DNA of 6,056 nt from Balneolaceae bacterium (GCA_007129085.1 SKWF01000225.1:1-6056); one strand, 5' to 3'; shown: positions 1 to 5,881, counted from the first letter of the stretch. The notes: generated by a model from the letters alone, not told the origin. Numbers and translations are program-made.

Positions 1-231
1 GACGACCGAACAGTTTACTGGTTGGTGATGGATTATCTGGAGCAGGCAAAAGAGGTAGATTCATCCGTAGCATCAACAGCTGATGAAAGAATGGCATCTT
101 ACGAACCTGTATTGCCCACTTCCGAGGATGTTTTCTTTAGAGATTGGGAAGATGGTGAAGAGATCCGCATTGATGGCACCCATGAAGAGTGCTATTCCTG
201 GATTGATGAACCAACTACCGTGCGAAATTAA
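1..231 (+). CDS. C-terminal fragment of a probable TPR-type protein (5' end outside window)
   Basis: An open frame runs from the first base to TAA at 229-231 and gives 76 residues with no stop. It reads like the tail of a longer protein. It opens with DDRTVYWLVMDYLEQA, a helical stretch resembling the last repeat helix, and ends with PTSEDVFF, a short acidic linker and CYSWIDEPTTVRN. From memory, this ending (P-[ST]-x-x-[DE]-[IV]-F, then a short strand ending in C-[YW]-x-[IW] and T-V-[RK]) is typical of large tetratricopeptide-repeat proteins of Bacteroidota and relatives, whose cellular role is mostly unknown. No complete TPR unit is visible here, so the family call rests on the tail only. 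TTG, GTG and ATG codons at 22-30 could be read as starts, but the frame is open upstream of them and the residues before them fit the same helix. A strong terminator follows 25 bases after the stop. Confidence 0.6.
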   Translation, partial: DDRTVYWLVMDYLEQAKEVDSSVASTADERMASYEPVLPTSEDVFFRDWEDGEEIRIDGTHEECYSWIDEPTTVRN

Positions 232-255
232 GAAAAGAGTGCTGTAAATTAATTT

Positions 256-288
256 AGCCTCGGCATAATGAGTGTCGAGGCTTTTTTT
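256..288 (+). terminator. Rho-independent terminator after the TPR-type gene
   Basis: The arms AGCCTCGGCA (256-265) and TGTCGAGGCT (273-282) form a 10-bp stem with one G-T wobble and a 7-base loop, followed by a run of seven T at 282-288. It lies 25 bases after the TAA at 229-231 and is oriented to stop that gene. On the other strand the hairpin is followed only by an A/T mixture, so it is probably weak for the convergent DUF4112 gene. Confidence 0.88.
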
Positions 289-334
289 ATGTTTTAGAGT
301 GAATAAATAACACACTTCCGCAATAATGTTGTTC

Positions 335-787
335 CTAAATGAGTATGTAAATCAAGAAACTTGCTGCAAGTATTAATAGACAAATCCCTAAAAATGTAAA
401 CCAGGGAAACGTCCATGGTGGCTCTTCACCAAGTTCCTTGTAGAGATAATTGCGTAAGAGCTGGGTATTTTTGGTGTTGGCTTTATAAACGGCATCGAAG
501 GCGTCTCCGAAAAGAGGCAGCAGCCCGCCAAAAAATTCGATAAGCATGTTGCGAATCATTTTGCGCTGCACGCTGCGATCAGCACCAACTTTTCTAGCTT
601 CGTAGAGAACATAGAGGGAGAGAATAAGCCCTGCAAAGTCACCAATAACAGGGATCAGTCCAATTAATGGGCTTAGGCCAAACCGGATGTTAGTAAACGG
701 CACCCGTATGTTGCTGTCGGTATAGTAGCTGAAGCGGTCGAGTCGATCTAGGGTGCTTCTATGGGCTGATTGGGTGGAGGTAGGCAC
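335..787 (-). CDS. DUF4112 family small membrane protein
   Basis: This is a 150-residue protein of unknown function. Two glycine-rich hydrophobic motifs mark the DUF4112 family: GLSPLIGLIPVIGD at about residues 37-50, leading into a membrane segment to about 63, and GGLLPLFGDAFDAVYKANTKN at about 87-107. A third hydrophobic segment at about 129-150 (FTFLGICLLILAASFLIYILI) forms the C-terminus and is preceded by EEPPW, so the tail is anchored in the membrane. The length matches the family. The start is GTG at 785-787. No ATG lies in frame before residue 77, the frame closes upstream at a TAA (815-817), and no Shine-Dalgarno sequence is visible, so a slightly earlier ATT (788-790) cannot be excluded. 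It is transcribed alone, convergent with the TPR-type gene and divergent from the DUF418 gene. No clear terminator of its own is visible downstream. The family identity is secure; the function is not known. Confidence 0.88.
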   Translation of the reverse strand: MPTSTQSAHRSTLDRLDRFSYYTDSNIRVPFTNIRFGLSPLIGLIPVIGDFAGLILSLYVLYEARKVGADRSVQRKMIRNMLIEFFGGLLPLFGDAFDAVYKANTKNTQLLRNYLYKELGEEPPWTFPWFTFLGICLLILAASFLIYILI

Positions 788-870
788 AATGTTACATGGG
801 TGAAGTTGAAGATTTTACGAACGTTTCGAGCTTACCTGCTTTTTTGTTGAAAACCAATAAATTCCTGATA

Positions 871-909
871 ACAAATATTTGCAAATTTATACTGTTGTGG
901 ACCATTTGT
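871..909. promoter_or_regulatory. Overlapping palindromes of ACAAAT/ATTTG half-sites, possible operator
   Basis: Two perfect 10-bp palindromes overlap by five bases: CAAATATTTG at 872-881 and ATTTGCAAAT at 877-886. A further ATTTGT lies at 904-909. The same half-site recurs in the inverted repeat over the DUF418 start (1057-1076), and the 9-mer CCATTTGTA occurs exactly at both 902-910 and 1066-1074. The cluster sits in the divergent region between the DUF4112 and DUF418 genes, where a shared regulator could bind. AT-rich DNA produces such words by chance, so the regulatory role is an inference. Confidence 0.3.
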
Positions 910-925
910 AAATAGTGTAGCTTTG
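895..925 (+). promoter_or_regulatory. Candidate Bacteroidota-type promoter for the DUF418 gene
   Basis: TAGCTTTG at 918-925 matches the Bacteroidota -7 consensus TAnnTTTG. A TTG at 895-897 lies 20 bases upstream, close to the usual spacing of the -33 element. It would give a leader of roughly 140 bases before the ATG at 1074. The leader contains the direct repeat TCAAGAGA (929-936, 957-964) and a 5-bp hairpin AACAC/GTGTT (937-941/947-951). The match is short and assumes this organism uses the Bacteroidota type of promoter. A TAAATTTG on the opposite strand (complement of 882-889) is a weaker candidate for DUF4112, with no TTG at the right distance. Confidence 0.3.
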
Positions 926-1056
926 ACTTCAAGAGAAACACAAAAAGTGTTAGAGATCAAGAGATGAAGCTAAGGGACGTTTTTATGAAAAGGATAAGAG
1001 AGACGGCATTTTTTTTTAAAAATCATATCTGATTTTGTAGAGATCGTTCACAGCGT

Positions 1057-1076
1057 CATACAAATCCATTTGTATG
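1057..1076. repeat. Perfect 9-bp inverted repeat ending in the DUF418 start codon
   Basis: CATACAAAT (1057-1065) and ATTTGTATG (1068-1076) are exact reverse complements separated by two bases (CC). The last three bases of the right arm are the presumed ATG of the DUF418 gene. As DNA it is a 20-bp dyad of the kind bound by dimeric repressors. As RNA it could fold with the central bases unpaired and hide the start codon. The symmetry is directly visible; the function is inferred. Confidence 0.5.
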
Positions 1077-2336
1077 CAGGAAAATTCAGTGTATAAGCCA
1101 GTTGATAAGAGTGAACGAATTCACGTTTTAGATGCACTACGTGGGTTTGCGATTTTTGGGATTTTGATGATCAACATCCAGTTTTTTAGTGGCTATTCAT
1201 ACATGGTGGATGATGTTCTAAGTCAATTACTGCTGGCTGACTGGAATACATTTTTTAATAGGCTGCATGCCGTTTTTTTTAGAGGCAAATTTTATACGCT
1301 TTTCTCACTGCTTTTTGGAATTGGTTTCGCAATACAATTCGTCAGAGCCTCATCAACCACTCGATCTTTTACGGTGCATTTCAGCCGCCGGCTTTTCTTT
1401 CTTTTGTTGATCGGTATTATTCATCTCTGGGCGATTTGGTTTATTGATATACTTGTTCTGTATGCTCTGTGCGGTTATTTATTGATTTTATTTAAGGGGT
1501 TTTCCAATCGGGGGTTGCTTTTAGCAGCGTTCTTTATTCTGCTTTTGCCCGGCTTAAATTCCTGGTATCTGTATGCCTATGATGGCGGTTATACCACCAC
1601 TCTCTACCAGTGGTTGTCTGAATGCTGGCGTGATTTAGATCTGCCTACAGAATCAGATCAGTACACTACCTTTCGAGTGTACGATATTGCTGCAGTAATA
1701 CAGAGTAATTCCTGGAGCACTTTTTTAACTTTCAATTTTTTAGGCCCATTACTCAGGGGATACATGATCTCTTTAGATGGTCGTTTATTTAAGGTACTGG
1801 GTATATTTGTTATTGGATTGTGGACCGGTCGCCAGTTATTAATAAATAAAATTCATGAGAATAGACCTTTTTTGATTCGTACAGCTATTGTTGGACTCCT
1901 TTTAGGCATACCAATGAATATAATTTTTGCAATGGAAACACCTAACATATTGGATAATAGCTGGTATCCGATAGTTGATGAAACGATCACCACTTTTCGC
2001 TATATAATTCTTACTGCAGGGTACGTCGCATTATTTATGCTGTTATTTCAAACCGGCGTTAAAGACCTTTTAAATAGAATGTTTAGTGCTGTCGGCAGAA
2101 CAGCCTTATCGAACTATATTTTGCAATCTATTATTGGAATCTTCCTTTTTTATGATGTGGGGTTGGGCCTTGGCAAACATCTTGGATTAGCTTTACTTAC
2201 GCTGTTTGTGGTTGTTATATTTCTATTTCAAATCGTCATTAGTGAGTTATGGTTGAGACGTTATAAATTTGGCCCTATTGAATGGATTTGGCGTATGCTA
2301 ACGTATGGACGCTACATGGAAAACCGAATAGAATAG
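1074..2336 (+). CDS. DUF418 (YeiB-like) multi-pass membrane protein
   Basis: This 420-residue, strongly hydrophobic protein has about ten predicted membrane segments. The N-terminus has the family signature RIHVLDALRGFAIFGILMIN (residues 16-34), shared with acyltransferase-like membrane proteins. Next come FFRGKFYTLFSLLFGIGFA (68-86), then several helices. The C-terminal DUF418 domain is clear: FVIGLWTGR (245-253), GRTALSNYILQSIIG (341-355), a GLGLG stretch (363-367) and a closing FGPIEWIWRMLTYGR (399-413). The length is normal for the family. Related proteins are annotated as possible transporters or membrane acyltransferase relatives, but no substrate can be read from the sequence. The ATG at 1074 lacks a Shine-Dalgarno sequence and sits inside an inverted repeat. 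A GTG at 1089 (codon 6) has AGGA seven bases upstream and is a plausible alternative that leaves the signature intact. An in-frame stop at 1038-1040 limits any upstream extension. It is a single-gene unit, convergent with the RCC1 lipoprotein. Confidence 0.9.
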   Translation: MQENSVYKPVDKSERIHVLDALRGFAIFGILMINIQFFSGYSYMVDDVLSQLLLADWNTFFNRLHAVFFRGKFYTLFSLLFGIGFAIQFVRASSTTRSFTVHFSRRLFFLLLIGIIHLWAIWFIDILVLYALCGYLLILFKGFSNRGLLLAAFFILLLPGLNSWYLYAYDGGYTTTLYQWLSECWRDLDLPTESDQYTTFRVYDIAAVIQSNSWSTFLTFNFLGPLLRGYMISLDGRLFKVLGIFVIGLWTGRQLLINKIHENRPFLIRTAIVGLLLGIPMNIIFAMETPNILDNSWYPIVDETITTFRYIILTAGYVALFMLLFQTGVKDLLNRMFSAVGRTALSNYILQSIIGIFLFYDVGLGLGKHLGLALLTLFVVVIFLFQIVISELWLRRYKFGPIEWIWRMLTYGRYMENRIE

Positions 2337-2353
2337 GGAAGAAACATTTATAG

Positions 2354-2374
2354 ACCTCGCAGTGCAAGGTTTTT
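2354..2374 (+). terminator. Weak terminator-like hairpin after DUF418
   Basis: ACCT (2354-2357) pairs with AGGT (2367-2370), and after one C-A mismatch GC (2359-2360) pairs with GC (2364-2365) around a 3-base loop. A run of five T (2370-2374) follows. It starts 17 bases after the DUF418 stop. The position and T-run fit an intrinsic terminator, but the stem is short and interrupted. Confidence 0.35.
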
Positions 2375-2476
2375 CAGGGAATTTATAAAATTGCGATTAG
2401 ATAGGCTGAAAAGTTTTATTCGCTAAAAAAATATGCTTGAGGTATTCATTTTAAAGTTTCTAATAAAGTTCACATC

Positions 2477-2511
2477 AAAAAAAAAGGGGATACTTCATAC
2501 GAAGTTCCCCC
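2477..2511 (-). terminator. Strong Rho-independent terminator of the RCC1 lipoprotein gene
   Basis: Read on the minus strand, GGGGAACTTC (2510-2501) pairs with GAAGT-TCCCC (2496-2486, one bulged base at 2491) around the 4-base loop GTAT. Nine T follow at once (complement of the A-run 2477-2485). It lies about 20 bases after the TAA of the RCC1 gene. This is a textbook intrinsic terminator. Confidence 0.9.
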
Positions 2512-2531
2512 TTGTGCTGTTCAGGAAAGAA

Positions 2532-4061
2532 TTATTTTTTAATATAGTAGCTGAAATTAATTCCTGCTGCAATTTCCAGTACGTCAGAATCAATGTGAAC
2601 CGGTGTGAGACGTGTACTCGTTGATCCATCTCCCAATTGTCCGATGTCATTGGCTCCCATTGCCCAAAGTTGTCCATTTTCTTTCACATATAATGTGTGC
2701 CTGTTGCCACCGACCGCGCGGTGTACATTAGTGTCTATTTGCATTGGGCTTGTATGTGAATCTGTGCTGCCATCTCCCAGTTGTCCGGATGTATTATTAC
2801 CCATCGCCCACAAAGTTCCATCATTGGTAATATAGAGACTGTGGTCTCTACCTGTGTTAACATATTTTACGTTTGATGCAATCTCAATCGGCTCAGGACG
2901 ATTCGTTATGGTACCATCTCCAAGTTGTCCGGAACCATTCCCGCCTACCGCCCAAAGGGTGCCGTCAGTTTTTATATAGATTGTATGACGTTGCCCGGCC
3001 GCAACGTGCTCAACATTTGAATCAATTTGAACCGGTGCGGTGATAAAATCTACGTCTTCGCTGCTAATCTGATTATTTGTGTTTCGGCCTGTTCCCCAGA
3101 GTGTACCGTCGTTTTTAATAAACAGACTGTGCCATTCGCCTATTGCCAATGATTTCACGTCCGTTTCTATTTGAACTGGATCCGTTCTCTCCGTTGTTGT
3201 TCCATCACCCAGTTGACCTTCACTGTTTTCACCCATTGCGTATAGCTCGCCATCGTTGGTTAAGTACATGCTATGAAATTCACCACCGGCGGCATGTTTT
3301 ACATCCCCTCTGATTTCGACGGGTGTGGTTCGATCCGTATTTGATCCGTCACCGAGTTGTCCGTGATAATTGTATCCGGTTCCATATAGAGTTCCCTCAT
3401 CATTAATGAAAAAGCCGTGCCATGCACCCGCCACAATCTTTTCTACGTTATAAATGCTCCACATAGGTTCAGAACGATCATCGCGAGTTCCATCACCCAG
3501 CTGGCCGTTGAAGTTATAGCCCATTGTCCAAGCGGTATTTACAAGTGGCTCGAAAACAGCGGTCACACTTTTGGGTGAATCAATCACTATTTCGCTGACG
3601 CTTTCATCACCTTCTAAATCGCCTTCCCAACGGATAAATATCCAACCTTCATCAGCCTGTGCAGTTAACCGTACGGTAGTTCCATGTCTATATTCGGTCT
3701 TTGCAGAACTAACAAGCTGTTCAGTAACAGTACCTTCACCCACAGTATTAATTGTTAGTGGGTAATCCCTTAACATAAAAACTGCTGTTATCTGTGTATG
3801 TCCGTTTACTGTAATTTCAGCGGGATTTGTTGTTCTATCAACATTTCCCTCCCAATAATCAAAAACGTAGTTTTCTGCAGGTTTTGCTGTAATATTCAGT
3901 TTTGTCCCTCTCTCGTACGTCCCCAATGCTGGGTCAATAGTTCCCGCTTCTTCCGGGATTACATTTGTCGCTAAATCGTATGTAGGTGGTGGGTCAATGG
4001 ATTGACATGCAAACAGACTACATACTACTAGAATTGTTAATGAAAAATAAAATGCTCTCAT
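2532..4061 (-). CDS. Lipoprotein with two InlB-B-like repeats and a seven-bladed RCC1 propeller
   Basis: This 509-residue predicted exported lipoprotein starts with a basic N-terminus, a hydrophobic core and the lipobox LFAC, so Cys19 should be lipidated. Two modules of the InlB B-repeat-like class follow, at about residues 29-95 and 99-171. Each has the pattern G(T/E)..., a G-T-x-[LV]-x-[IL]-T-A core, a [FW]-x-x-W-E-G-[ND] motif (DYWEGN 68-73; IRWEGD 143-148) and a closing ITAVF or VTAVF strand. Residues 176-509 are seven RCC1 units with the core GxNxxGQLGDG(T/S), exactly 48 residues apart (aromatic residues 178, 226, 274, 322, 370, 418, 466). Seven units predict one closed beta-propeller. 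Blade 4 has lost the consensus (NTNNQISSEDV at 327-337) but kept its length. The start ATG at 4059-4061 has AGGGG eight bases upstream, and a strong terminator follows the stop. It is a single-gene unit. The fold suggests a surface or periplasmic protein that binds a partner; no enzyme motif is seen and the ligand is unknown. Confidence 0.93.
   Translation of the reverse strand: MRAFYFSLTILVVCSLFACQSIDPPPTYDLATNVIPEEAGTIDPALGTYERGTKLNITAKPAENYVFDYWEGNVDRTTNPAEITVNGHTQITAVFMLRDYPLTINTVGEGTVTEQLVSSAKTEYRHGTTVRLTAQADEGWIFIRWEGDLEGDESVSEIVIDSPKSVTAVFEPLVNTAWTMGYNFNGQLGDGTRDDRSEPMWSIYNVEKIVAGAWHGFFINDEGTLYGTGYNYHGQLGDGSNTDRTTPVEIRGDVKHAAGGEFHSMYLTNDGELYAMGENSEGQLGDGTTTERTDPVQIETDVKSLAIGEWHSLFIKNDGTLWGTGRNTNNQISSEDVDFITAPVQIDSNVEHVAAGQRHTIYIKTDGTLWAVGGNGSGQLGDGTITNRPEPIEIASNVKYVNTGRDHSLYITNDGTLWAMGNNTSGQLGDGSTDSHTSPMQIDTNVHRAVGGNRHTLYVKENGQLWAMGANDIGQLGDGSTSTRLTPVHIDSDVLEIAAGINFSYYIKK
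2535..3536 (-). repeat. Seven RCC1 repeat units, 144-bp period
   Basis: Seven in-frame units of 48 codons run to the end of the gene. The 144-bp period is visible in the DNA: CCATC begins at 2626, 2770, 2914 and 3490, all multiples of 144 apart. The units share words such as CATCTCCCAGTTGTCCG but differ at many sites, so they are old duplications rather than recent copies. The array starts with the AWTMG strand and ends on YYIKK without a further DGTLW strand, as expected if the first and last blades close the ring together. Confidence 0.9.
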
Positions 4062-4069
4062 CTTGTTTT

Positions 4070-4074
4070 CCCCT
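4070..4074 (-). promoter_or_regulatory. Shine-Dalgarno-like site of the RCC1 gene
   Basis: On the minus strand AGGGG lies eight bases before the ATG at 4059-4061. It is the only convincing ribosome-binding-like sequence among the complete genes here that lies upstream of the chosen start, and it supports that start together with the intact signal peptide. Confidence 0.4.
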
Positions 4075-4109
4075 GAATTATTATTGATAGTTATTCAATG
4101 CCCTTATTT

Positions 4110-4123
4110 ATTGGCTTGCCAAT
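4110..4123. promoter_or_regulatory. Inverted repeat ATTGGC-TT-GCCAAT upstream of the RCC1 gene
   Basis: This is a perfect 6-bp inverted repeat with a 2-base centre, 48 bases upstream of the RCC1 start codon. The position would suit an operator near the promoter. No matching regulator is encoded in the window, so the role is only a guess. Confidence 0.25.
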
Positions 4124-4415
4124 CTATAGAATCAAAAATGAAGCCAACGTATATCTATATCAGGGGATTACAACATTCGTGCCATTTTATAAAATGCTCG
4201 GATTAAAGCATTAAGAACAGGAGGGAAGTGGGGCAAAACGATTTGAAGAGGAGTTATTGCAGAGAGTATATTTAATATCGATTTATATAATCCTGAAATA
4301 ATTTTGTAAATATCTTGTAAAAACTACCCACTTATAGCGAGCCAAGTAAAATTTACCCAGTTGAAATTTTAAACACGAAGGTAATGGTTTGTAGAAAATG
4401 ATGAGATATAATAGA

Positions 4416-4443
4416 GTAGGAGTAAGTATTTTCTTACTTCTAC
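4416..4443 (-). terminator. Hairpin at the 3' end of the his transcript (no clear U-tract)
   Basis: GTAGGAGTAAG (4416-4426) and CTTACTTCTAC (4433-4443) form an 11-bp stem with one G-T wobble and a 6-base loop. It begins eight bases beyond the hisE stop. On the minus strand the stem is followed by TCTATTATATC, not a T-run, so it may be a Rho-dependent end, an RNA-stabilising hairpin or a weak terminator. Stem and position are clear; the mechanism is not. Confidence 0.5.
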
Positions 4444-4451
4444 GTGTTCTC

Positions 4452-4751
4452 TCACTTTTTACGTCGATCCATCAACTCTCCGACAACACGATCCAACGGA
4501 ATATCTCTCTCAACGAGAAGTGCAACAAGGTGATAGAGTAGATCGGCTGATTCATTCACAACTTCCGAGTCATCTTGGTTTTTAGATGCTATTATCGTTT
4601 CAACGGCCTCTTCACCAACTTTTTGGGCAATCATATCAATGCCATTTTCAAAAAGTTCAGTAGAGTAAGATCCACTCGGCTTATCTTTTTTACGGCTGAT
4701 GAGGAGTTTCTCGAGATCGTATAAAAATTGAACTTCCTTTTTGTTAGACAT
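4452..4751 (-). CDS. hisE: Phosphoribosyl-ATP pyrophosphohydrolase (HisE), free-standing
   Basis: HisE hydrolyses phosphoribosyl-ATP to phosphoribosyl-AMP and pyrophosphate, the second step of histidine biosynthesis, in the cytoplasm. The 99-residue product is full length for an unfused HisE. It shows PSGSYSTELFENGIDMIAQKVGEEAVE (residues 25-51) and NESADLLYHLVALL (66-79). These contain the metal-binding acidic residues of the MazG-like fold: E47, E48 and E51, then E67 and D70. Many bacteria, including many Bacteroidota, have HisI and HisE fused; here no HisI domain precedes it, since the ATG at 4749-4751 is only 86 bases from hisF. No Shine-Dalgarno sequence is visible before the start. It lies downstream of hisF on the same strand, most likely in one transcript, and ends just before an 11-bp hairpin. 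The HisI step (cyclohydrolase) must be encoded elsewhere. Confidence 0.96.
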   Translation of the reverse strand: MSNKKEVQFLYDLEKLLISRKKDKPSGSYSTELFENGIDMIAQKVGEEAVETIIASKNQDDSEVVNESADLLYHLVALLVERDIPLDRVVGELMDRRKK

Positions 4752-4837
4752 AAATGTTGATATAAAAAGTTAAGAGCTAAAATCTGTAATCAAAGATAGA
4801 TCGGTGACTTGGTCAGTGAATGAATAAATACGGATTC

Positions 4838-5623
4838 TCAGATAGAGGACTCTTCGGTATCTCTATGCAGAATACGCACGTCAATCCCTTCATTTGCCAT
4901 TTGCGCTTTCAAATCATCAATTTCTATTTCACGAAAATGGAATATGCTTGCGGCCAAAACAGCATCTGCATTTCCAATTAAAACGGCATCGCAGCAATGC
5001 TGAATTGTTCCGGCACCACCACTGGCAATCACCGGTATAGTAATTTGTTGATTTACTTTTTTGAGTAGGTCGAGATCAAATCCTGATTTCGTGCCATCAC
5101 GATCCATACTTGTAAGCAGAATTTCACCGGCGCCAAGCATTTCCGTTTTCTTTATCCAGCTCAACGCATCGAGCCCGGTGGGTTCTGATCCACCCTTTAC
5201 AAAAACTTCCCAATGGTCATCCACTCTTTTGGCGTCTACGGCAGCTACAATTGCCTGTGAACCGAATGCGTTCGATGCACGGGTAATCAAGTCGGGATCG
5301 CGTACAATTGCGCTATTGAGCGATACTTTGTCAGCTCCCGCTTTTAAAATGGCTTCGATCTCCTCAACCGTTTTAATGCCTCCGCCAACGGTAAATGGAA
5401 TATTGATGTGGGCCGCAATTTCGGTGACGAGTTTAACCAGTGTTTTCCGCTTCTCTTTGGTAGCGGTAATGTCGAGAAAAACCAGTTCGTCGGCTCCTTC
5501 TGCAGTATATCGCTGGGCAAGCTCTACAGGGTCTCCGGCATCCCGCAAGCCGACAAAGTTCACCCCTTTAACGGTGCGACCGTCTTTAATATCCAGGCAG
5601 GGTATGATTCGTTTTGTAAGCAT
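4838..5623 (-). CDS. hisF: Imidazole glycerol phosphate synthase cyclase subunit HisF
   Basis: HisF is the (beta/alpha)8-barrel subunit that, with the glutaminase HisH, turns PRFAR and ammonia into imidazole glycerol phosphate and AICAR. The 261-residue product begins [20 protein letters not shown]. Both catalytic aspartates fall at the classical positions, D11 (CLDIKDG) and D130 (AAVDAKR). Phosphate-binding loops are seen at VGGG (79-82) and ASGGAG (200-205), with FLDITA (49-54) and TSMDRDGT (171-178) as family hallmarks. The start at 5621-5623 was chosen because it gives this canonical N-terminus. The frame stays open for 67 more codons upstream, to an ATG at 5822-5824, but that extension has no HisF similarity and runs through a repetitive non-coding element. 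The C-terminal tail RDTEESSI is slightly longer than usual. hisE follows after 86 bases. HisH is not in the window. Confidence 0.97.
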   Translation of the reverse strand: MLTKRIIPCLDIKDGRTVKGVNFVGLRDAGDPVELAQRYTAEGADELVFLDITATKEKRKTLVKLVTEIAAHINIPFTVGGGIKTVEEIEAILKAGADKVSLNSAIVRDPDLITRASNAFGSQAIVAAVDAKRVDDHWEVFVKGGSEPTGLDALSWIKKTEMLGAGEILLTSMDRDGTKSGFDLDLLKKVNQQITIPVIASGGAGTIQHCCDAVLIGNADAVLAASIFHFREIEIDDLKAQMANEGIDVRILHRDTEESSI

Positions 5624-5645
5624 AATTTGAGTTAAAGAAGATAAC

Positions 5646-5691
5646 GGGAATTCCCATAAATTACAGCGCGATAATGTAATAGATTTGTAAT
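5646..5691. promoter_or_regulatory. Cluster of symmetric motifs upstream of hisF, possible operator
   Basis: Within 70 bases upstream of the hisF start lie the perfect palindrome GGGAATTCCC (5646-5655) and the motif ATTACA (5660-5665). After nine bases the latter's reverse complement TGTAAT follows (5675-5680), and a second TGTAAT sits at 5686-5691, exactly 11 bases (about one helical turn) further on. This spacing is what a dimeric or cooperatively binding regulator would use. No regulator is known from the window, and no clear promoter match was found here. Confidence 0.3.
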
Positions 5692-5729
5692 CATTTCTCG
5701 AAAGAAAGATCACTGCCTGATTGTTAGTG

Positions 5730-5881
5730 ATATGAACCGCAGTGCCGCTGTGACGCAGAGGGGTAAATGGGATTGTTAGATTTAAAAAAGTTTTAGATCT
5801 CTTGGAATTGCTTTTTTTAGCCAAAATTAGGCTGACGTATTTTTACAATTCTCTGCGTCTCCGTCTCACTGCGGTTAATAT
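5730..5881. repeat. Short non-coding element with imperfect terminal inverted repeats, copy 1
   Basis: The element runs from ATATGAACCGCAGTG on the left to CACTGCGGTTAATAT on the right. In the arms, AACCGCAGTG (5735-5744) matches CACTGCGGTT (5867-5876) and ACGCAGAG (5753-5760) matches CTCTGCGT (5851-5858), with eight less conserved bases between the two blocks on each side. The 90-base interior is AT-rich, has no supported gene and holds a small TTAGCC/GGCTGA hairpin (5817-5822/5830-5835). This style of end (AACCGCAGAG...CTCTGCGG-like) resembles short dispersed repeats seen in intergenic DNA of many bacteria. There is no transposase; a non-autonomous or REP/MITE-like element is the best description. 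It lies about 105 bases upstream of hisF. Confidence 0.72.

Larger units (their letters stand above)
4062..4451. other. Gene-free intergenic region between hisE and the RCC1 gene
   Basis: This 390-base AT-rich stretch holds no reading frame I can support. It should contain the promoter of the RCC1 gene and the 3' end of the his transcript. Visible features are the ATTGGC/GCCAAT palindrome near the RCC1 start, a 6-bp hairpin AATGCT/AGCATT (4193-4198/4207-4212) with an 8-base loop, an AGGAGGG word at 4219-4225 leading only to a 15-codon frame, and the hairpin after hisE. No good promoter match was found. Confidence 0.5.

Noticed and set aside
73..315. 80-codon minus-strand frame over the first gene and its terminator
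   Set aside because: It runs antisense through the C-terminal coding region and through the terminator hairpin, with no family resemblance.
964..1032. 23-codon frame starting ATGAAGCTAAGG in the DUF418 leader
   Set aside because: It is short, has no ribosome-binding site, runs through a T/A homopolymer and resembles no known leader peptide. It could be an upstream open frame, but nothing supports translation.
2433..2624. 63-codon plus-strand frame between DUF418 and the RCC1 gene
   Set aside because: It overlaps the strong minus-strand terminator and the end of the RCC1 gene; its product is low-complexity and unlike a real protein.
4219..4275. AGGAGGG followed by GTG at 4228 as a possible small gene
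   Set aside because: The spacing to GTG is only two bases and the frame has 15 codons with no recognisable product.
5061..5630. 189-codon plus-strand frame opposite hisF
   Set aside because: It is an antisense shadow of hisF, whose identity and catalytic residues are beyond doubt; the antisense product is rich in Ser and Pro as expected from such shadows.
5822..5848. Promoter-like TAATTTTG (minus strand) in repeat copy 1, possibly driving hisF
   Set aside because: The upstream TTG is only 16 bases away, too close for the Bacteroidota spacing, and the site is about 200 bases from the hisF start. Chance is the simpler explanation.
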